Below, piece after piece: positions 7,934 through 16,825 of a stretch of 64,000 bases of DNA (positions are counted from its first letter, which is position 1; each line of letters starts with the position of its first letter). Source of the DNA: Lachnospiraceae bacterium. GTDB taxonomy: Bacteria > Bacillota > Clostridia > Lachnospirales > Lachnospiraceae. The position numbers were made by a program, and so were the translations under genes. The DNA is taken from NCBI GenBank assembly GCA_015057455.1, contig SVEH01000001.1, forward strand, positions 62,001-126,000, in the 5' to 3' direction. The notes beneath the pieces were generated by a model that was not told the DNA's origin, ran no database searches, and saw only the letters and a list, made by a program, of their open reading frames with translations.

Positions 7934-10138
7934 ATGAAAATAAACATGAATAAGAATTTCAAAAAAAATATTGCACTAGCTTTAGCTGCAACAATTATTG
8001 TTGGCGGAATATGTGGATTTAATGCACATACAAAAGCTGATACTCCAGATGATTTTATAGTAAAAGCTGATGACTATGCCTCTATAACAAGAGATACTTC
8101 TATTTCCTTAAATGGTGGAGAATTAAAAATAGAACGTACACAAAAAGAATTAACACCTATGGGTGCTGAAGATTCTTGGACTATATTTGTATATATGACT
8201 GGCTCTGACTTAGAATCAGACTATGAAAATGCTACAAAAGATATAAAAGAAATGTTTGCTGCTAATTATGGCGAAGATGACTTATCTAAGTTAAATATTA
8301 TAATCCAAACTGGTGGTAGTACATATTGGCATACAAGTGACATAAAAAGTGATCATGTTCAACGCTTTATCGTTACCGGCAATAAGCTAACCCTTTTAGA
8401 AGAACATCCTTCATATAGTATGGGAAGTGGTGATACTCTATACAGTTTCCTAAATTGGGGTGTTAAGAACTATCCTGCTGAACATATGGGATTTATCTTT
8501 TGGAATCACGGAAGTGGTGTTTCAAATGGTTTATGCGTAGATACTGTACATGATTATGATTCTTTATCTCTAGGCGAAGTAGAATATGCATTTGCAAAAG
8601 TAAGCAAAAAAATGACTGATAAATTTGAACTTATAGGTTTCGATACTTGTCTATCTGGTTCTATTGAATATGCCAATATTCTTGCTCCTTATGGCAAATA
8701 TATGGTAGCTTCTGCTGATTCAGAACCAGGTGATGGTTGGAACTACACTCCAATTGTTAACTATATAGTTACTAATCCAGATTCAACAGGTCTTGAAATT
8801 GGTGTTGTTATTGCTGATTCTTTTACAGAATATTATGCTAATGATGAAGATACCGCTGGATACACAACAATGGCTGTTTATGATTTATCAAAAGTAGATA
8901 AAGCTTTAATAGAAACTAATCATTTTGCAAAATATCTTTTTGAAAAAATCCAATCAGATGATTCAACCTTTGATTCATTTGCCGAACTTTTGAAAAAATG
9001 TTATACATATGAAAGAATAAATCTTGATTACGGAACTTTATTTAAAGCTATGAAAGAAACATCTTTCTTAGGTTATAATGTATACAATTTTGAAGCATCT
9101 ATTAATGATTTAGTTGTATACAACAAAATTGGCGCTAAATTTACAGAAAAAGGATGCAATGGCATTACATTATTCTTACCAAATAAAGGCGCATCTCTTT
9201 CTGAATTAAATATGTATAGAAATGCAGGTTTCTCACCTTATTGGCTAGATATTCTTGAATATGTAACTGCTAAAGCAAAAAATGAGACTCTTAAATCCTA
9301 TACACCAAATGGATGGTCAACATCCCCATATTTCTTCGAAGATACTTTTAACTTTATTGATTATGATGATACAAGTTTATATACAGATGATGCAGTTGCA
9401 TTAATTAATGCAAATCCATCTTACTTAGCAGATGGTTTTGCAAACAACTGGGAAGATATGTTTGAAGCATATATACCAAACTTCCCTACTTTCACTAATA
9501 TTCCTGGTGGATTTGGACTTGAAATTAGTAGAAATGATATTAGTGCTACCCTACCTTCAACATCCAATGTTAATGGAGTATATAGTACTGTATTCAAAGA
9601 AGTTGATAACAAACTAATCTGTCTAGGAGAATATGCAGATGTTAATTTTGATAATAAAACAGGAAAAGTAAACTCATCATTTACTAAAAATTGGTTTATG
9701 TTACCAGACGGCCAATTACTTACAACGTATGTTATTTCTGTTGAAGATAATTCTGTTATTTATGGTATTCCTGTTATAATCAATGATGTTGAATCAACAA
9801 TTAGAATTAAAATAACTACTTTATCAAATAACACAGCTGAATGTAAATTACTTGGAGTATGGGATGCAACACAAAATAGTACATATGCCCCTAGAGGTTA
9901 TCTTCCACTTAACCCTGGAACATCAATAACTCCAATATATGATGTCTATGATTTAGATACTGAAACTTATGAATCTGAATTTGGTGAAGACTATACAATT
10001 ACATCTGATTTTGACTTCTTATTTACAGAATTAAATGATGGTGATTACTCCTATGCTCTCACAATTGACAGAGTATTAGGTGAGGATATTTTCACTCAAG
10101 TTGCTAATTTCAGTATTTCAAATGGTCAAGTAAATTAA
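7934..10138 (+). CDS. Secreted clostripain-family (C11) cysteine peptidase
   Basis: This 734-residue protein starts with a signal peptide (residues 1-36, ending near HTKADT). The C11 catalytic core covers about 80-450: WTIFVYMTGSDLES, the catalytic His192 in FWNHGSG, and Cys239 in GFDTCLSGS, followed by VASADSEPGDGW. Family members are extracellular, usually calcium-dependent peptidases preferring basic residues; specificity here cannot be read. The C-terminal ~280 residues are beta-rich and have no recognised domain. No membrane anchor is visible, so it is probably released. The start ATG has a GGGGGA site 6 bases upstream. The gene is monocistronic, ending at a strong hairpin. Confidence 0.9.
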   Translation: MKINMNKNFKKNIALALAATIIVGGICGFNAHTKADTPDDFIVKADDYASITRDTSISLNGGELKIERTQKELTPMGAEDSWTIFVYMTGSDLESDYENATKDIKEMFAANYGEDDLSKLNIIIQTGGSTYWHTSDIKSDHVQRFIVTGNKLTLLEEHPSYSMGSGDTLYSFLNWGVKNYPAEHMGFIFWNHGSGVSNGLCVDTVHDYDSLSLGEVEYAFAKVSKKMTDKFELIGFDTCLSGSIEYANILAPYGKYMVASADSEPGDGWNYTPIVNYIVTNPDSTGLEIGVVIADSFTEYYANDEDTAGYTTMAVYDLSKVDKALIETNHFAKYLFEKIQSDDSTFDSFAELLKKCYTYERINLDYGTLFKAMKETSFLGYNVYNFEASINDLVVYNKIGAKFTEKGCNGITLFLPNKGASLSELNMYRNAGFSPYWLDILEYVTAKAKNETLKSYTPNGWSTSPYFFEDTFNFIDYDDTSLYTDDAVALINANPSYLADGFANNWEDMFEAYIPNFPTFTNIPGGFGLEISRNDISATLPSTSNVNGVYSTVFKEVDNKLICLGEYADVNFDNKTGKVNSSFTKNWFMLPDGQLLTTYVISVEDNSVIYGIPVIINDVESTIRIKITTLSNNTAECKLLGVWDATQNSTYAPRGYLPLNPGTSITPIYDVYDLDTETYESEFGEDYTITSDFDFLFTELNDGDYSYALTIDRVLGEDIFTQVANFSISNGQVN

Positions 10139-10180
10139 CTATTGAATTATAAATTTAAAATCATAGTAAACTAATAAACA

Positions 10181-10233
10181 ATATAAAATACAACATACTA
10201 ATTTAATATAAATTAGTATGTTGTATTTTATAT
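10181..10233. terminator. Bidirectional terminator between convergent genes
   Basis: A perfect 24-bp stem (10181-10204 with 10210-10233) has a 5-base loop and T/A-rich flanks on both sides. It serves the clostripain gene on plus and probably nothing essential on minus, since the GGDEF gene ends beside it at 10242. Confidence 0.85.
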
Positions 10234-10241
10234 TATTTTAT

Positions 10242-11339
10242 TTAATACATAATTTCTTTCATTTTCCTTTTACACTCATACATATTTTTGTCTGCTTCAT
10301 CTATAATATCATCAAGATTCTTTCCGCTTCCATATGCATATCCATAAGCAGCACTACATGGTAGTTCAGCATCATTTTCATTTAGCATATTTAAAATTTT
10401 CTTCCATTGTTCTGTTAATAACATAAGTCTTGCATTAGAAGCATTGTCTAATAATATAACAAACTCATCTCCACCAATTCTATAACCAACAACACCTTCA
10501 TCCTCAATATATTTAATACTCTTAGCAACTTTATTAATTAATTCATCACCTTTTTCATGTCCGTACTTATCGTTTACTGTTTTTAAATTATTAATATCAA
10601 CGAATATTACTCCTATATGTTCTTTATTAACATACTCTTCTTTAATAACTCTTAAATACTCATTTTTGTTCTTTAAGCCTGTCATTTTATCAGTCTTACT
10701 AGCCTTTTCAGCTGCTTCTCTATGTATATGCAATTCCTTACCACTCTTTGCTATAGTTGACGCCATTCCTGCATATAACGTTAGAATTAAACATCTTGGA
10801 AATGCAAAGAACAATAATATATTAGCTACTCTTGCCGCATCAAATTCACCTACATTGGCCTCTATTCTTCCTCCATAATTCCATAATGCCCCACTAGTAA
10901 ACAGTACCATATTCATATCACATAATCCATACTGATAATTTAGCAATATAGAAATACAAATACTTACTATACTTACTATATACGTAAACATTGTTACTCT
11001 CTTTTCTTGATAATTAGCAGCCATCAAAAAAGGCAATGGTAATACTAATATAACATGATAAGATATAAATATATAAACAATTGATACACCTATTGCTTCT
11101 ACTGCTAAGGCAAAATATTTAAACCACTTTTTCTCTACACCATTAATATGTAGGATAAACAAAGCACTTCCCCACATTAATACTAGTGTAAAGGTTGCAT
11201 ATCTAAGTAAATACTTATCTATGATAAACACATTAAGTTCATTTAAAAGCCACATACTAACTAATACAATTAAGCTTCTAGCAATACACCTCATGCTATA
11301 TTTATTAGCTTTTATCTCATACTCCATTAATTTATCCAT
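10242..11339 (-). CDS. Membrane-bound diguanylate cyclase (GGDEF)
   Basis: The 365-residue protein has six or more predicted membrane segments in residues 18-235 and a C-terminal GGDEF domain (about 210-365). The motif is RIGGDEFVILL, with FVDINNLKTVNDKYGHEKGDELI preceding it in the usual place, so the catalytic residues are intact. The inferred activity is synthesis of c-di-GMP from two GTP. No EAL domain is present. The upstream AGGGTGA is a weak ribosome-binding site. A sigma-28-like promoter lies at 11430-11457. A second membrane GGDEF protein is at 59288. Confidence 0.88.
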   Translation of the reverse strand: MDKLMEYEIKANKYSMRCIARSLIVLVSMWLLNELNVFIIDKYLLRYATFTLVLMWGSALFILHINGVEKKWFKYFALAVEAIGVSIVYIFISYHVILVLPLPFLMAANYQEKRVTMFTYIVSIVSICISILLNYQYGLCDMNMVLFTSGALWNYGGRIEANVGEFDAARVANILLFFAFPRCLILTLYAGMASTIAKSGKELHIHREAAEKASKTDKMTGLKNKNEYLRVIKEEYVNKEHIGVIFVDINNLKTVNDKYGHEKGDELINKVAKSIKYIEDEGVVGYRIGGDEFVILLDNASNARLMLLTEQWKKILNMLNENDAELPCSAAYGYAYGSGKNLDDIIDEADKNMYECKRKMKEIMY

Positions 11340-11429
11340 AATAAATTCTTCACCCTAATCTAATTTTCATTATTCATATTAAAATCTCGTACATTTTGTA
11401 TCTTTTTAAATTCAATAACTCATTATGTT

Positions 11430-11457
11430 TTATCGACTTAAAATATTATTAACTTTA
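11430..11457 (-). promoter_or_regulatory. Sigma-28-like promoter upstream of the GGDEF gene
   Basis: On the minus strand TAAA (11454-11457), a 16-base spacer and GTCGATAA (11430-11437) fit the FliA/SigD consensus TAAA-N15-GCCGATA[AT] at 7 of 8 bases in the -10. It lies about 90 bases before the start codon. The rest of 11340-11600 is AT-rich with nothing else supported. Confidence 0.45.
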
Positions 11458-11600
11458 AGCAACAATTACATAACTTTATTGTATCTAATTATAATACTAT
11501 CAACTAATCAATATTTATACCTGCGCTTGTATACACATTTTTTTACAAAAAATAATTTGGTCGGAAAATGGTGGGAAAATACCTTTTTTCAAAGAAAAAA

Positions 11601-11634
11601 GCACCCTTCGAAAATCTCGAAAGGCGCTTTTTTT
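11601..11634. terminator. Terminator of the tRNA-Trp transcript
   Basis: GCACCCTTCGA (11601-11611) pairs with a wobble-containing complement ending at 11627, with T runs on both strands. It lies 14 bases past the tRNA 3' end on the minus strand. Confidence 0.8.
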
Positions 11635-11647
11635 CAAGCTTTTTCAA

Positions 11648-11720
11648 CAGGGGCAGTAGGATTTGAACCCACGACCTGCGGTTTTGGAGACCGTTATTCT
11701 ACCAGCTGAACTATACCCCT
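11648..11720 (-). tRNA. tRNA-Trp (anticodon CCA)
   Basis: A 73-base cloverleaf is readable on the minus strand. The acceptor AGGGGTA pairs with TGCCCCT (one G-T), the D-arm is GTTC...GAAT, and the anticodon loop CTCCAAA carries CCA. The T-arm is GTGGG-TTCAAAT-CCTAC and the discriminator is G. The 3' CCA is not encoded and must be added by the CCA enzyme. One mismatch (A.C) closes the base of the anticodon stem. trpS, which would charge it, lies at 44397. Confidence 0.95.
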
Positions 11721-11732
11721 AAGTGCAAAGTT

Positions 11733-11762
11733 ATTATACTACTATATTACAATTTTTGTCAA
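11733..11762 (-). promoter_or_regulatory. Strong promoter of tRNA-Trp
   Basis: On the minus strand a consensus TTGACA (11757-11762) and a consensus TATAAT (11733-11738) are separated by 18 bases. Confidence 0.85.
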
Positions 11763-11820
11763 GTGTTTTTTTATTTAATTTTTTTCTATTTTAAATCCTA
11801 GGATAATTATACATTAAAAC

Positions 11821-11852
11821 GTAGTTCATCTTTTTTAAAAAGAATGAACTAC
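11821..11852 (-). terminator. Terminator of radA
   Basis: Arms 11821-11836 and 11837-11852 form a long near-perfect stem around GTAGTTCAT, followed on the minus strand by GTTTT. Confidence 0.65.
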
Positions 11853-11882
11853 ATAAGAAATTAATATTAATATAAATCCTTT

Positions 11883-13256
11883 TTATTTGTATTGTATGGC
11901 CTCTACTGCTTCACGAACATTTGATACGCCTTTTATTGAAACTCCACTAGTGTCTATATCTTGTAATGGTAGGTTTGCCTTAGGTAACACAATTGTCTCA
12001 AATCCAATTTTTATTGCTTCGGATACACGTTGCGCAACCTGAGCAACAGCTCTTACTTCTCCTGTGAGACCAACTTCTCCAAATATAATAGTCTTACTAT
12101 TGATAGGTATATTTCTATAACTTGATATTACTGCCATTACTAACGCTAAATCAATAGATGTTTCATTAATACGCATTCCACCTACAATATTAACATATGC
12201 GTCACATTCTGCTAGTTTCATGCCAAGTCTTTTTTCTAATACAGCTAACAATATATTAACCCTATTAAAATCTATTCCTACTGATGTTCTTCTTGGAAGA
12301 TTAAAACTTGTTCTGCATACTAATGCTTGTATCTCTACAAGTATTGTTCTGCTACCCTCTACCGTTGCAGTAACAACTGAACCTGGCTCATCTAAAGGCT
12401 TTCCTTGAAGCATATATTGAGATGGATTCTTTATCTCCACTAAGCCTACCTGCTGCATCTCAAAAACACCTATTTCATTAGTTGAACCAAATCTATTCTT
12501 TACAGCCCTAAGTACTCTATATGATACTTGATTCTCTCCTTCAAAATATAACACAGTATCTACCATATGCTCTAATACTCTAGGTCCTGCAACCGTTCCT
12601 TCTTTTGTAACATGACCTACAATAAATGTAGCTATTCCCTTTTCTTTTGCTATATGCATAAGAACATTAGTTGCTTCCCTAACTTGTCCTACACTTCCTG
12701 GTGAAGAAGTAACTTCCTCTTTGTACATTGTCTGAATTGAGTCTACTACCAGTATCTCTGGCTTTACCTCATCTATATTCTGCAAAATAACATCTAGATT
12801 CGTTTCACTAAGAAGCATCATCTCTCCTTCAAATGTTCCAAGTCTATCTGCTCTCATCTTAATCTGTGCAACTGACTCTTCACCTGAAACATATAAAACT
12901 TTATGTTGCATATTAGACAATTCTCTGCACATTTGAAGTAATAAAGTTGATTTTCCTATACCTGGATCACCACCAACTAGCACTAATGATCCCTTTATAA
13001 TACCAGAGCCAAGTACTCTATCTAATTCACCTATATTAGTTTTTATTCTTTCTTCTTGAGTAAACGTTACTTGTGATAAATTTGTTGCCACATTCCTCTC
13101 TAAAAATGTCTTTGCAACAGTTCCTCTTGAAGTACTTTTTTCTAATTTATGCTCTACAAATGAATCCCATTCTTTGCACATAGGACACTGTCCCAACCAC
13201 TTTATAGATTCATGTCCACATTCTTTACAAAAAAACACGGTTTTATTCTTTGCCAT
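11883..13256 (-). CDS. radA: DNA repair protein RadA (Sms)
   Basis: The protein is 457 residues from the chosen start, the normal RadA length. It has an N-terminal C4 zinc finger (CKECGHES...CPMCKEW), a RecA-like ATPase with Walker A GGDPGIGKST, the RadA-specific KNRFG motif, and a Lon-like C-terminal domain. RadA is a hexameric helicase that drives branch migration in recombination. The longest frame begins 38 codons further upstream (13370), but those codons overlap a hairpin. GGAG lies 7 bases before ATG 13256, which begins MAKNKTVFFCKECG, the family's usual N-terminus. Confidence 0.95.
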   Translation of the reverse strand: MAKNKTVFFCKECGHESIKWLGQCPMCKEWDSFVEHKLEKSTSRGTVAKTFLERNVATNLSQVTFTQEERIKTNIGELDRVLGSGIIKGSLVLVGGDPGIGKSTLLLQMCRELSNMQHKVLYVSGEESVAQIKMRADRLGTFEGEMMLLSETNLDVILQNIDEVKPEILVVDSIQTMYKEEVTSSPGSVGQVREATNVLMHIAKEKGIATFIVGHVTKEGTVAGPRVLEHMVDTVLYFEGENQVSYRVLRAVKNRFGSTNEIGVFEMQQVGLVEIKNPSQYMLQGKPLDEPGSVVTATVEGSRTILVEIQALVCRTSFNLPRRTSVGIDFNRVNILLAVLEKRLGMKLAECDAYVNIVGGMRINETSIDLALVMAVISSYRNIPINSKTIIFGEVGLTGEVRAVAQVAQRVSEAIKIGFETIVLPKANLPLQDIDTSGVSIKGVSNVREAVEAIQYK

Positions 13257-13363
13257 ATTATAACTCCATTCTAACGCACTAATCCTTTTATTATACAGAA
13301 TATCTAAAATATAGCACACTTTACTATTCCATTCAAGAATTAAAATACGCAAACATGAATTCA

Positions 13364-13401
13364 GCCTCATAAGTAGATTTTATGGTATCTACCCATGAGG
13401 C
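13364..13401. terminator. Hairpin between the small conserved gene and radA
   Basis: GCCTCATAAGTAGAT (13364-13378) pairs with ATCTACCCATGAGGC (13387-13401), with two G-U pairs on the minus-strand RNA. There is no T-run, so it could be an RNA-stability hairpin rather than a terminator. Confidence 0.45.
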
Positions 13402-13422
13402 ATTATAATAAATAATAACTTT

Positions 13423-13833
13423 TTATACTTTTTTAATTACAACTTTTGATTTAACATCTTCATCTAATTCAACACTTATTGTTAATTTACCTCCTAAATT
13501 AGTCTTCATTGTACCTATATCTTTATCATTAATCTCTATGCTATATTCTTGCTCTGCTTCTAACTCCAAGGTTACTTGAGCATCTTCAAATCCTTCCACT
13601 TCAAAATTAATTACATCATTATCTTTAAAATTAGTTACTGTTGTTCCTGGAACTGATTCATACACAAACATATCATTTCGCTCTAGTTTAGTTACTTCTT
13701 TATGAGTTTTAACTTTATACAAGTCTCCATTATGTTCAAAATCAGATACTTTTGATTTCTTAGGTAATGAATAATTACCAAAACTTAAAGAGCCATCACT
13801 TTCTGTGCGTATTAATCCTTCGATAATTGTCAT
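13423..13833 (-). CDS. Conserved protein of unknown function (family often labelled 'endosialidase')
   Basis: The 136-residue protein is acidic and beta-rich, with no signal peptide or membrane segment. It contains EGLIRTESDGSLSFGNY at the start, DLYKVKTHKEVTKLERN in the middle and GTMKTNLGGKLTISVEL near the end. I recall a Lachnospiraceae family of this length and pattern that databases often label endosialidase, but nothing in the sequence shows a glycosidase active site, so that label should not be trusted. The AGGAGGG site is strong. It lies 166 bases upstream of radA, with a hairpin between them. Confidence 0.7.
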   Translation of the reverse strand: MTIIEGLIRTESDGSLSFGNYSLPKKSKVSDFEHNGDLYKVKTHKEVTKLERNDMFVYESVPGTTVTNFKDNDVINFEVEGFEDAQVTLELEAEQEYSIEINDKDIGTMKTNLGGKLTISVELDEDVKSKVVIKKV

Positions 13834-14064
13834 TTTGTTCCCTCCTGCAACTTTGTATTTTACAAATTATTACTAATAATGGTATATAGTTCCTTTATAA
13901 CTATAATTATACTACAAATCCAGGTTATTTTCTAGTGAACATTGTGTGTACATACTTTAGCATTTCTAATAAATAATATTCAAACAAATGTCTTTTCCCC
14001 CCTTATTTTTCTCGTTAATCACTATATTTGCTTCATCTAAGTTTCCTATAAAATCGTAAAAAAT

Positions 14065-14191
14065 TAGACTTTGATTTTAATTTTATACCATTCTATAACC
14101 ATTTGTAAAAGACAAAACACCACTTAGATTTTTACATCCCTTTTATCACTTTACACTGACTATATAAAATATAAAACAAATCAAAGTCCTA
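14065..14191 (-). other. Long-range inverted repeat in the gap after the rsgI-like gene
   Basis: TAGACTTTGATTT (14065-14077) is complementary to AAATCAAAGTCCTA (14178-14191), with a ~100-base AT-rich interior. On the minus strand the distal arm is followed by AATTTTTT, so this may be a large-loop terminator for the anti-sigma gene. The remainder of 13834-14275 shows nothing else. Confidence 0.4.
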
Positions 14192-14275
14192 TTTTTTAGA
14201 AACTAAAATACCGTTGCACATATCACCTTCCTTGTATCCTTCAATCGTATTTTAATAATAAAATCTATATAAATT

Positions 14276-15862
14276 TTAATTATTAACCGTTTGATTTATA
14301 TCCCTAAAAGCTTCCTTTTTTATAACATTATTTTTTATAGTATTATTTGCTTCATTTTTATTATTTAAAGCATTACTATTACTATTTATTATATTTTCTT
14401 TCTTTGTATCATTATTTATTGAATCTTTCTGAGATATATTATTCTTATTACTCTCTAATTCTAATTTATTATTTTCTTTCTCTGCTGTATCAAATACCTC
14501 TTTTATATTAATAATCTCAGCCATACCAACTTTTACCTTAAACTCATCATCCTTAGATGTATTCTGTTTTTTCTCTTCCTTACTATCTTTAGTTACATTA
14601 TTTACTTTTACAGAATATTTGTTATTTTTATTCTCGTTACTGTATTTCTTCTCCTGATAGTTATTCGCTGAAACTACTGTATTATTAATATTAACATCGG
14701 ATTTATTCGTTTTCTCAATACTTACATTCTTAAACTCTTCCTTTTCTATATCCATTTGCGAGATATTATCAGCTACTACAACTGTACTTATATGATTTTT
14801 GCTACCACTACTTTTATTACTACCACTGTTCTTCAAACTATTATTAAGAATATCGCCTGTTTTTGCATCCACCACATACTTATAAGTCATTTCATTATGC
14901 ATAAATTCAACATTATATACTAATTTGTCTTCGCTACACTCTATCTGTATGTCAATATCTTTTACCTTATCATCACCCACATTAGCATGATTACACACAA
15001 GTTTATGCACTTTGTCTTCTTTAACATATTGCTTACTTACATTCTCACCTTTACATATAATATCATCAATTAGAATATTTTTTGATTCTAAAAGCATATG
15101 TAACTCACTTACATTTAAATTTACTAGTTTATCACTTGCTAAAATCTTACCTTGAGCATCTGTAAGCTTAGCATCTTCTATCTTTTTTATAAGTCTAGCT
15201 TTGCCTTCACTTATATTGTTTTTCTTAGCAAATCTACTTGTTTCCTTATCTTCTTCATAAACTTGCGCCATAAGCTCTATATTTATATTGCTTTCTTGAA
15301 GAAAATCATCTACACCTGTATATAATTTTTCTTCAAGCATAATACCATACTTTTCATTCGCATTCTTTACAGTCAATAAAATAGCTTCTGTTTTTTGACT
15401 AATAAACCCCTTATCAATCATACTCTCCATTATTATATCTAGTGCTTTGTCTATATCTAGGTTAATAACCTTTATATCACTTAAGACTTCCTTGCCATCT
15501 TCATTTACTCCCTGTGCTGAAACTACAACATCATCTTTATTAACACTTATATTCACACTTGGGTTAACATCTAGCATAACCTGTGATACTACCTGTGTAC
15601 GCACATTATGATTATGATAAATAGTAGCACTTCCAACTATTACAGCCATAACGGCTAAACTGCAAACTAATTTATACAAATATCTCTTCTTTCTCAAACC
15701 AATATCAAATAAAACCCCTCTATTTGAATGCTTTTCTTCTTGCTCTTTTTTTACACAATCACTATAAATTTGTTCAAACATGTTAGGAACACTTTTATTT
15801 ATTGCTTTTCTAATGTCATTATGAAATTGTTCTTCTGTACGATATATATAACTATCCTTCAT
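14276..15862 (-). CDS. RsgI-like anti-sigma factor with PepSY-like region
   Basis: The 528-residue protein has a cytoplasmic N-terminus (1-60), which would hold the sigma factor, and one membrane helix (about 61-82). The extracytoplasmic domain opens with VSQVMLDVNPSVNISVNKDD, the signature of RsgI-type anti-sigma factors. Around residues 275-345 a PepSY-like stretch ends VVDAKTGDIL. The last ~180 residues are Asn/Lys/Ser-rich low complexity. In Clostridia RsgI proteins sense polysaccharides through C-terminal binding modules; here no such module is visible, so the ligand is unknown. It overlaps the sigma gene by 11 bases, and AAGGAG within the sigma gene's end serves as its SD, indicating translational coupling. 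Confidence 0.8.
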   Translation of the reverse strand: MKDSYIYRTEEQFHNDIRKAINKSVPNMFEQIYSDCVKKEQEEKHSNRGVLFDIGLRKKRYLYKLVCSLAVMAVIVGSATIYHNHNVRTQVVSQVMLDVNPSVNISVNKDDVVVSAQGVNEDGKEVLSDIKVINLDIDKALDIIMESMIDKGFISQKTEAILLTVKNANEKYGIMLEEKLYTGVDDFLQESNINIELMAQVYEEDKETSRFAKKNNISEGKARLIKKIEDAKLTDAQGKILASDKLVNLNVSELHMLLESKNILIDDIICKGENVSKQYVKEDKVHKLVCNHANVGDDKVKDIDIQIECSEDKLVYNVEFMHNEMTYKYVVDAKTGDILNNSLKNSGSNKSSGSKNHISTVVVADNISQMDIEKEEFKNVSIEKTNKSDVNINNTVVSANNYQEKKYSNENKNNKYSVKVNNVTKDSKEEKKQNTSKDDEFKVKVGMAEIINIKEVFDTAEKENNKLELESNKNNISQKDSINNDTKKENIINSNSNALNNKNEANNTIKNNVIKKEAFRDINQTVNN

Positions 15863-16442
15863 ACATATGCTCCTTACTATGCACCTTTCTTATTTTTTTT
15901 ATTAATCTATTATACTTTGTAATAACTGTTGGCGTTGGCATTCTTAGAAATCTTGCAATTTCATGAAATTTATAGCCTGTCACCACATGTAGCAATAAAA
16001 TATTTCTTTCTATATCTGACATTTCCTTAAAAAGCATCTCTAAAATCACTTTATCTTCTACTGTATACCTCTTGTTCGTTTCTAAAACATCTCTCAATTC
16101 ATCTATATCAACTATAGTTTTTTGCTTTCGTAATTTCATAAGTATCTCGTTTCGTGTAATTGTAAATATCCATGCTAATGGCTTACCATTACTTCTATAC
16201 TTATGTGCATTCTCATATATCTTCAAATATACATCATGAAGGATATCCTGTGCTTCTTCTATGTTTTTTAACATAGATAAAGCATAGCCATATACGCTGC
16301 CTTTTGTCATTTCATACAATTCTTCAAATGACTTTTTATCTCTATTGGCAACCCCTTCTATATATTCATCAATCAATTGATTATCATCTATAAAATCTTG
16401 TTCAAGTGTTAATGTTTCACTATATTGACGTCCATATTCCAT
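15852..16442 (-). CDS. ECF-type RNA polymerase sigma factor
   Basis: The 196-residue protein has sigma region 2 (GSVYGYALSMLKNIEEAQDI, then WIFTITRNEILMKLRKQK) and region 4 (ILLLHVVTGYKFHEIARFLR). Region 3 is absent, as in ECF sigma factors. The longest frame starts at 16487, but ATG 16442 is preceded by AAAGGAG and gives MEYGRQYSE. It is the first gene of a two-gene unit with the RsgI-like anti-sigma factor, its likely regulator. The promoter region (16443-16600) carries TTTACA repeats but no ECF promoter I can assign. Confidence 0.88.
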   Translation of the reverse strand: MEYGRQYSETLTLEQDFIDDNQLIDEYIEGVANRDKKSFEELYEMTKGSVYGYALSMLKNIEEAQDILHDVYLKIYENAHKYRSNGKPLAWIFTITRNEILMKLRKQKTIVDIDELRDVLETNKRYTVEDKVILEMLFKEMSDIERNILLLHVVTGYKFHEIARFLRMPTPTVITKYNRLIKKIRKVHSKEHMYEG

Positions 16443-16516
16443 AGTAAAAATAACTCCTTTCACTATATTAATGCATATACATGACAAAAAATTTCACTTA
16501 GTTTACATTTTTTCAT

Positions 16517-16538
16517 ATTTTTTTACATTTATTTACAT
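16517..16538. promoter_or_regulatory. TTTACA direct repeat upstream of the ECF sigma gene
   Basis: The 19-base string TTTTTTACATTTATTTACA lies about 80-95 bases upstream of the sigma start. It recurs at 54938-54956 upstream of a chemoreceptor gene. Two TTTACA units sit 10 bases apart. Confidence 0.35.
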
Positions 16539-16732
16539 AATGATAATATATTTAATGACTAATTTCAAACATATTCTATGTTTTTTCAAATTCTACCTCA
16601 CAAGTACTACTGCAAGTTTAAATTATAGTTACTAATTTTGTATCGCTATTTATTATTCATAGATTCCTTTTTGCTAGAACAAAGATAACATAATAATCTT
16701 AGATTGTACTTTCCAATAAAAGAAAAATACAA

Positions 16733-16812
16733 AAGATGCATACCTTCTGTAAATCACCCTAGATTTAATCATTACAAATCTAAAAGTTATTCTTACAGTC
16801 TGTATGCATCTT
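16733..16812 (-). terminator. Long nested-hairpin terminator after clpC
   Basis: AAGATGCATAC (16733-16743) pairs with GTATGCATCTT (16802-16812). Inside, CTGTAA/TTACAG and TAGATTT/AAATCTA also pair, giving an ~80-base hairpin. On the minus strand it is followed by TTGTATTTTTCTTTT. It ends 13 bases from the clpC stop. Confidence 0.75.
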
Positions 16813-16825
16813 CTATATATAAATT

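Noticed and set aside
11425-11709. Plus-strand open frame of 94 codons
   Set aside because: It reads through the tRNA-Trp terminator and antisense to the tRNA itself; no ribosome-binding site.
13423-13833. Functional endosialidase
   Set aside because: 136 residues is far too short for a sialidase fold and no catalytic motif is visible; the name is probably a propagated label.
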